A DNA stretch of 64,000 nt from positions 31,458,411 through 31,522,410 of the forward strand of contig OX457026.1 of the NCBI GenBank assembly GCA_949752745.1, in the 5' to 3' direction. This stretch comes from Protula sp. h YS-2021 (Eukaryota > Annelida > Polychaeta > Sabellida > Serpulidae). Positions 59,493-64,000 of the stretch are shown piece after piece. Every line of letters starts with the position of its first letter. Within the stretch, counting starts at the first letter, position 1. The notes under the pieces are model-generated. The model was not told where the DNA came from. It ran no database searches and saw only the letters and a program-made list of their open reading frames with translations. Position numbers and translations under genes: made by a program.

Positions 59493-61134
59493 GAATCCAT
59501 TTAAACCGACATCGCTTTAACCGACATATCGTTTTAACCGACATGTTTTCACGGTCCCGAAGGATTTACCTCATTGACCCGCAGTACCTTTTAACCGACA
59601 TATCGTTTAACCGACATTTTTTGCTCAGTCCCGGCGATGTCGGTTTAATGAGATTTCACTGTATATATATATATATATAACTACTTTGTGTACAGACGTA
59701 TTCCGTGAAAAGGGTAAAAGAGAGCAGTGCCCACATTAGTTAGCAGGGGAGGTTTTCTGTAAGCAAAAAAAAAAAAGAAGAAAATCACCATTGGAGTAGA
59801 ATTGACTCGAATAAAAAAGGGGTCAGTAAAACCTTTTTGCAGTGACCACCTTCAAGACTCGAATAAAAAGACTTACAGTACAACCTATTTGCAGTCACCA
59901 CGTTCTAGACCCATATAGAAGAGACGTAGAGTATAAGCCTAGTTTATATTGACCACATTCCACATTGATGCACCTGCACTTGAAAGTATGTAGAAAATGA
60001 AGATTAAGATGCCCACAACTCAGGGGGTTGAGGAGGGGTGGGGGGGGAGGGCTGGCTTATAGATGTTTGACATGTTCGGGTGCACTGATGGTGGTGTTCA
60101 CTGGCCGCTCTAGTTTATCTCTCACACTCTCTCTCTCTCTCTCTTTCTTTCTCTGTCCTATTTTTTCTTTGGTTTCTCAATATTGGTGTTACATTTCGAC
60201 GAATATCATATATCAAAAAACGTACATAATATGGATATTTCAGGGGGATTACAATTTCAATTTCGTTTTCTCCCAATTCATGGCTTTATTATACAGCTTG
60301 ATTTTTAATTGTTAATTTAATCTTAGGCCGCCGGCGGGCGGGAATGGCCGACCCGACACGCGCCAATCAACGCGCTCGTCGCACTCGCGGGCTGGCGGGT
60401 CTCGCCCATCTTCTCGCGACAACGTGAACAGGCCGCCTACGCGCAGCGGTCGCCACAGCAGGCCCGGTACGCAGGAGGGCACGCCCAGACCGCCCTCTAT
60501 CGGTACGCTCGAGAAAAACAAACTCTTCCAACAGATTTACCTCTTTATATCTAGAAGTCGAAAATAAGGCCCATTTTGTTAAGAAATCCGTGTTGTCGAG
60601 ATACAAGTTTTGGACAATTTCCTAGAATCGGGAAGCGGTGCGTTCTCAGCCTGGGGACACTTAAAAGTTTTATTCGGTACTTCTCCACAATGTACTTTTA
60701 AAGTAACGTAATTTTGTATTCCTGTACCGAATAGAGCTGATGAAACATTTTAAACATAATCCTATATGGCTGATGATTGTGTTTTATCCAAGTCTTGGCT
60801 GTATTTTATCCAAACAACGTTATTTCATAAAGTATTAGCATTACAGAAAAAGCGTGAAGTTTTATAAGGTTATAGTGAAAAAAATTGCTTGATGTAAATT
60901 GTTGCGTCGTAAATATTTTTTAGTTGTTTGGTTATTTTTTTTTTTCTTCATAGCGGAAGATCCAGAGGCATCACAAAGAGTATCCAAACTGATTGGCCAG
61001 AACAAGACCGTAGCACAGGCGTCTGAGAATAAATCCCTCCGCCCTTCACAAAAAGCTATGGACAAACTAGGGACGAAAGCAAACGATCTCGATGAATACA
61101 GTGCTGCCTTCAATACCCGATCAAAAATTCCCAG
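45112..61134 (+). CDS. ARMC9: ARMC9: LisH and armadillo-repeat ciliary protein, 20 exons, 3' end missing
   Basis: Exons: 45,112-45,162; 45,603-45,728; 46,385-46,549; 47,058-47,204; 47,575-47,667; 47,889-47,990; 48,912-49,037; 49,336-49,527; 49,861-49,956; 50,908-50,998; 51,362-51,485; 51,883-52,022; 52,536-52,612; 54,491-54,565; 57,025-57,115; 57,630-57,682; 58,649-58,783; 59,131-59,237; 60,327-60,502; 60,954-61,134. Phases match throughout (2,348 bases, 782 complete codons; human ARMC9 about 818 aa). LisH is in exons 1-2 ([18 protein letters not shown]). [20 protein letters not shown] (exon 4) and [19 protein letters not shown] (exon 12) are family hallmarks; exon 6 is coiled coil; armadillo-like repeats span about 300-565; an acidic run is in exon 16; the tail is Ser/Arg/Pro-rich. 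The human protein acts at the ciliary base and is mutated in Joubert syndrome. Exon 20 ends in an AG|GTGTGC donor, so at least one exon follows. Confidence 0.96.
47698..47733 (+). repeat. Oligo-G tract in ARMC9 intron 5
   Basis: Nearly pure G over 36 bp on the sense strand, starting 30 bp after the exon 5 donor in a 221-bp intron. It could form a G-quadruplex in the pre-mRNA. Confidence 0.9.
48117..48320 (+). repeat. Retroposon 3' end with AT-rich tail, family A copy 2
   Basis: Homologous to the reverse strand of 29,032-29,287, with the same order: CATGCACATGTTC, CCCAAGTTTCATGG, GCTCGCACAA, CCTTGCAAGCCAAAGGCTTG. Here the tail is short and degenerate (TTAATAACATATTAATTATT). It lies in ARMC9 intron 6. 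Confidence 0.75.
50025..50470. mobile_element. Degenerate CAGGG-ended MITE in ARMC9 intron 9
   Basis: The left end CAGGGCTTCGCATTAA with GTGCCTGAGCCGCCCGGGCA mirrors, imperfectly, the right side TGCCCGATCGGGCAGGTGCC followed by GTTAACTTAAAGCC. About 440 bp, no coding content. It belongs to the same broad CAGGG-ended group as 38,193 and 63,629. Confidence 0.5.
52613..54490. other. ARMC9 intron 13, no clear feature
   Basis: About 1.9 kb. A 50-60 bp segment containing GGTGGAATTCTAATTGCCCT is duplicated near 53,590 and 53,650. Otherwise AT-rich with no recognisable element. Confidence 0.5.
54635..55698. mobile_element. Foldback element with AACTCAACCC subrepeats and 9-bp target duplication
   Basis: The left end (54,635-54,770) is made of CAACTCAACCC-type words. 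The right end (55,593-55,698) is the inverted set, GGGTTGAGTTGAC and GAGTTGGTCGAGAG. The outer ends align as GTCTTGGGTCAAGTC against GGGGTTTGGTCAAATC. The 9-mer GTCCCTCTG flanks exactly at 54,626-54,634 and 55,699-55,707. The middle holds three diverged copies of a unit with GACAATACATTAAAGAG (55,184, 55,272 and 55,482). There is no transposase. A 9-bp duplication with long inverted ends points toward Mutator-like (MULE) machinery, which is inference. It lies in ARMC9 intron 14. Confidence 0.85.
57975..58635 (+). repeat. 30-bp minisatellite with palindromic core in ARMC9 intron 16
   Basis: About 20 tandem copies of a 30-bp unit made of TGATCACGTGATCA (a 14-bp perfect palindrome containing the E-box CACGTG) and CGGGCCTCGTTCTAAC. 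The unit is a multiple of three, so one frame stays open for 185 codons with a decapeptide period ([10 protein letters not shown]). That ORF is a by-product. The array stops 13 bp before the exon 17 acceptor AG-G at 58,648/58,649. Confidence 0.95.
59454..59487. repeat. (TA)n microsatellite interrupted by a MITE
   Basis: The TA run continues as 59,662-59,680 on the far side of the inserted element. Confidence 0.9.
59488..59661. mobile_element. Pogo/Tigger-like MITE inserted in a TA repeat
   Basis: A 174-bp unit. The left end is TAGTCGAATCCATTTAAACC. The right end on the other strand is CAGTGAAATCTCATTAAACC. Both continue into ACCGACAT. Internal copies of TTAACCGACATATCGTTT are inverted about the centre. 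The CAGT...GAA termini and TA target fit pogo/Tigger-type elements. It lies in ARMC9 intron 18. Confidence 0.75.
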
Positions 61135-61759
61135 GTGTGCAGTGCTTTTCTTAAATGATTGATAGTGGTGACTGACTGCTGATTTCAGCAGCCAGCTTGG
61201 GATTTATTTGTGCCCAAACGTAAGAATCAAAGAAAAAAAAACAGATTAAGCAAGACTTACTCTATTTTACCCCCCCCCCCCCCCTCCCCCTCCTTCCCAA
61301 GTCCCCCAAAAAGTGAATAAACAGTGGTATTCTCGACGAAATGCATGGTAACTCGGAAAAGGATTACTGACAAGGCGGGTACAGAAATCTTAAAAAAGCA
61401 GTGGCGGGAATGTGTTTTGTAAAGTGAAGCTACATAATCGTGTTTTAAAAGATATAATAATAAGACGAAGTAAAACGAGATCTTATGTCAAGACTTTTTT
61501 TTTTGGGTGGGGGGGGGATGTAGGTGGAGACAACGACCCTGAATGAACGGCACCCACTTCACTTGGGTGCATGAAGTTAACCACCATGTGTAACCTATCT
61601 TAAACCTTGTTTATTGTAGTACCCGACATATCTAGATCAAGAGTGGCATAATGTTTTTGAGTTGTCTGACTCTCCGTCCGACTGTCCGGCCGTCTAACCG
61701 TCCGTGCGTCGCGCTTTCCTTGCCAACACGTCATCTGGTGGCCACTCTGGCTGCTTATT
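61135..61759. other. ARMC9 intron 20, no exon seen
   Basis: AT-rich sequence with C-runs (61,270-61,291) and G-runs (61,505-61,519). I looked for a last ARMC9 exon from here to the window end and found no convincing acceptor with fitting coding sequence. Confidence 0.5.
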
Positions 61760-62160
61760 AGTCCCCCGCCGCCGCGTTAGCGCGGAGCGGGGGACTATGG
61801 AATTCCGGTCCGTCCGTCTGTCCGATTTGGCACAGGGTGTCGTTTCCGCGACAGATCTCAAGAACTGCTGGAGGGATTTCATTCAAATCTTGCACCTACA
61901 TAGAATAAACGCTCTAGTTGTGCACCTGAGTATAGGTTTTGTCGTTGGCCGAAAAATTTGGCCTACAGACTTCGTCCAAAATCCGAAAATGTCAGACCTT
62001 GAAATGGTGGGATAGGGTGTAGTTTCACAGATCTCAAGACCTACTGGGAGAAATTTCATATAAACCATGTATATGCATAGAATAAACGCTCTAATTGTGC
62101 ACATGGGTATAGGTTTCGCCGTCGGCCGACAAATTTCGCCCTTTGACAAAAAATGTGCCC
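61760..62160 (+). repeat. Interspersed repeat with AGTCCCCCGCC start and duplicated body
   Basis: Begins with a GC-rich inverted pair (AGTCCCCCGCC and GGAGCGGGGGACT) and GTCCGTCCGTCTGTCCG. Two diverged copies of about 180 bp follow, each containing GATCTCAAGA, ATAGAATAAACGCTCTA, TTGTGCAC and GGTATAGGTTT-like words (61,850 and 62,030). The start matches the fragment at 13,339-13,412 in reverse. No coding capacity. Confidence 0.65.
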
Positions 62161-62536
62161 TTGTCAAAAATCCAACTAATTTCCTCTGATTGCAAGCAGC
62201 CATTGGGGACTTAGTCAGACCTCGAAATGAGTTGAAATCTTGTGATTGCACGCCGGCCGGCTTGTTTTTGGTTACCTTGGTGGCCATTCAAGGTTACAGC
62301 TGAATTTTGAATATTAAGCTTCGGCACTGTCATAGGTTGGGTCTTGTGAATACGATTCTGGCCAAATCGTGTGACCACGGTATGATTGCCCATGTGTATA
62401 TCCTGGGGCTGATTAGGTGTGGTGAGGGGCCATTTAAGATCAAGGGTGATTCTTATGTTTGTTGTGAATACGACTGTACCAAGGTATATCAATACAAGCA
62501 GCGTTCATGTTGTCGGCGTACATATATGCAGACATT

Positions 62537-62677
62537 TGCAAATGGACGCACAAAATTTAATTTAATAGCTCTGCGTCCCAGAAAATTAGAAGCAGAAAAA
62601 AAAAAACGTTTAATCTTGACAGTGATAATCGTAAAGAGACTGGACGCAGTATCCCGTAAGGTCTGCGTCCATTTGCA
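62537..62677. repeat. Hairpin unit with 14-bp perfect inverted ends
   Basis: TGCAAATGGACGCA at 62,537-62,550 pairs exactly with TGCGTCCATTTGCA at 62,664-62,677. Inner GCGTCC/GGACGC words pair again. This is a MITE-like unit of 141 bp. Confidence 0.65.
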
Positions 62678-62699
62678 CGCAGAATTTTAAAACCTCACA

Positions 62700-63628
62700 T
62701 GAACGACGTACGAGTCGTTATGTGAATGACCTCTCGGGATGCTTACATTTCGATGACACTGAGAGGTCTCCGAAGGTCACTGTCAGGCTTTGAATTGTGA
62801 CATTATTAATGGTATTATAACTGCCAGCACATCCTAGAGTTTATTTGACATTTCACTGATTTATCCGTTATTGGGGCGTCCATGTTTTCCCTCGAACACA
62901 TTTCTAATTTTTTTTCCGTTGGTATGCATACGGGCGGTAAATCAGCATAAACCCTTACATTATGGCACGATATAATTTATTTACCATCGCCAGACATAAA
63001 TCTAATAATTTCAAAAAATGTATATTCAGTATATAAATTGTGCGAAAACCATGACGCAGTTTACAAAAGGATGCAGATTAAAATCTATGCTCAGAATACA
63101 ATTGCGGTTGTCCAAAAATTCGAACATGAACACATATCCGCGATTAAAATAAGTGCTCATATTTCGTTCCACTTCTGAGAACTGGTTTGGCCTGAAACAA
63201 GTTGGGCCGATTGTTTGATTTTGAAAATGACATAAATAAATGGCGACCCCTGTGCCTTGTGTCTGTGTACAGCATTGTAACTACTTTGTCGTTTAGGATG
63301 TAATTGGCTTGTACGTGATGACGTACGTACTCAGCCCTTATACAGCAGATGTGGAGTGCATGAAATATCGTACCGATAACCACTGCATGAGCAGTGTGGC
63401 TGAATGGTATATGAAATCGTGCAATATCGTGCTTCTATAACCGAGTTTTGACCGATACAGAGTTAAACTGCCTTATTGAAACCCCCGTTATCAATCATAT
63501 TTTTATCACTTAGATGCTCTTTGCTGTGAGGTTCTCGATACAAATGACTGTTCTCATGCTAAGAGCGTCATATTCAGTGTGTCGTGTATTTAGTGTGGGC
63601 TTGTGGGGCGTTTTTGAGTACAGTTAAG
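62700..63628. other. Non-coding stretch, probably still ARMC9 intron
   Basis: No conserved ORF or repeat family recognised. The ORF at 63,144-63,383 (minus) shows no family motif. Confidence 0.45.
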
Positions 63629-64000
63629 CAGGGTCGAAAATTACGGTGGCCCGGTGGCCCGTGGCCACCAGATTTTGACTCGGGCCACCAGAATTTGGGG
63701 GCTCGTGGCCCGGCGGGCCACGAAACATTTGAAAGAGAGGGATAATTTTTTAATACTTTCAGTAAATATTTTATACTTTGAAGCAACAACTGTCTTTTTC
63801 TAGGGCGCATCCCACCCATGCTCCACAGGTTGATATCGATAGTTGGATCAAATGTTGCTATCTCGCTCGATTCTAACTGAACCATTAGCAAATCGCTCAA
63901 ATGGGAGTCAGTGAGGGTTGAACGCCAGTCGGTTTTCACTCGCTAGAAAACCCTGCGCTCGAGACTTTGAAATCACGAAAACGGTTGACACAGAATCCAC
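63629..64000 (-). mobile_element. End of a hAT-like element with transposase C-terminal remnant, cut by window edge
   Basis: The element's terminus is CAGGGTCGAAAATTACGG at 63,629, followed by GGTGGCCCGGTGGCCCGTGG and a string of GGCCACCAG words. On the minus strand, 63,784-63,939 encodes KTDWRSTLTDSHLSDLLMVQ and ATFDPTIDINLW. This resembles the C-terminal dimerisation segment of hAT-derived/ZNF862-like proteins (K-x-D-W-R-x-x-L...L...F-x-P-x-x-A-I-x-x-W). A stop codon lies just upstream in the same frame, so the copy looks dead. The rest is beyond the window. The family call is by eye from one segment. Confidence 0.5.

Noticed and set aside
1..64000. Bacterial or phage features (operons, Shine-Dalgarno sites, insertion sequences)
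   Set aside because: Spliced genes, P450s with membrane anchors, ciliary genes and eukaryotic transposons show this is animal nuclear sequence.

Overview
The window is animal nuclear DNA: AT-rich, with spliced genes using GT-AG introns and a dense mix of transposon relics (DIRS, Tc1/mariner, non-LTR retroposons, CAGGG-ended hAT-like elements, foldback elements). The gene set (two clan-2 cytochrome P450s, a small secreted C1q-domain protein, ZMYND12, ARMC9) fits an aquatic invertebrate. C1q-domain expansions make a mollusc or other lophotrochozoan my best guess, but nothing here fixes the taxon.

Layout. 1-3,866: repeat relics and a field of ACATATGT-type words. 3,867-5,402 (-): intronless P450 with a TATA box. 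6,944-10,960: decayed DIRS retrotransposon that keeps its inverted ends and the internal copy of its joined ends. 10,980-11,690 and 14,215-15,602: two foldback elements whose arms are built of short subrepeats. 18,415-19,380: dead Tc1 transposase. 21,695-23,194 (-): second intronless P450, a paralogue of the first. 26,158-27,160 (-): dead LINE. 28,263-31,288 (-): three-exon secreted coiled-coil/C1q protein. 31,289-36,130: intergenic, with a 12-bp minisatellite and a short interspersed element. 36,131-41,956 (-): ZMYND12, eight coding exons, about 360 aa, complete. 42,008-42,021: RFX-type X-box. 45,112-61,134 (+): ARMC9, twenty coding exons, about 782 residues, with the last exon(s) not found before the window ends. 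63,629-64,000 (-): end of a hAT-like element with the C-terminal part of its transposase.

Function. ZMYND12 and ARMC9 are both cilium/flagellum proteins in other animals. They lie head to head here, with a consensus X-box just upstream of ZMYND12, so the right half of the window reads as a ciliary gene pair. The P450 pair is a local duplication now split by about 16 kb of transposon debris. ARMC9 introns hold a foldback element with a 9-bp target duplication, a pogo-like MITE inside a TA repeat, and a 30-bp minisatellite whose last unit probably provides the branch point for exon 17.

All gene models come from reading splice sites, phases and conserved residues by eye. No alignment or database search was run.
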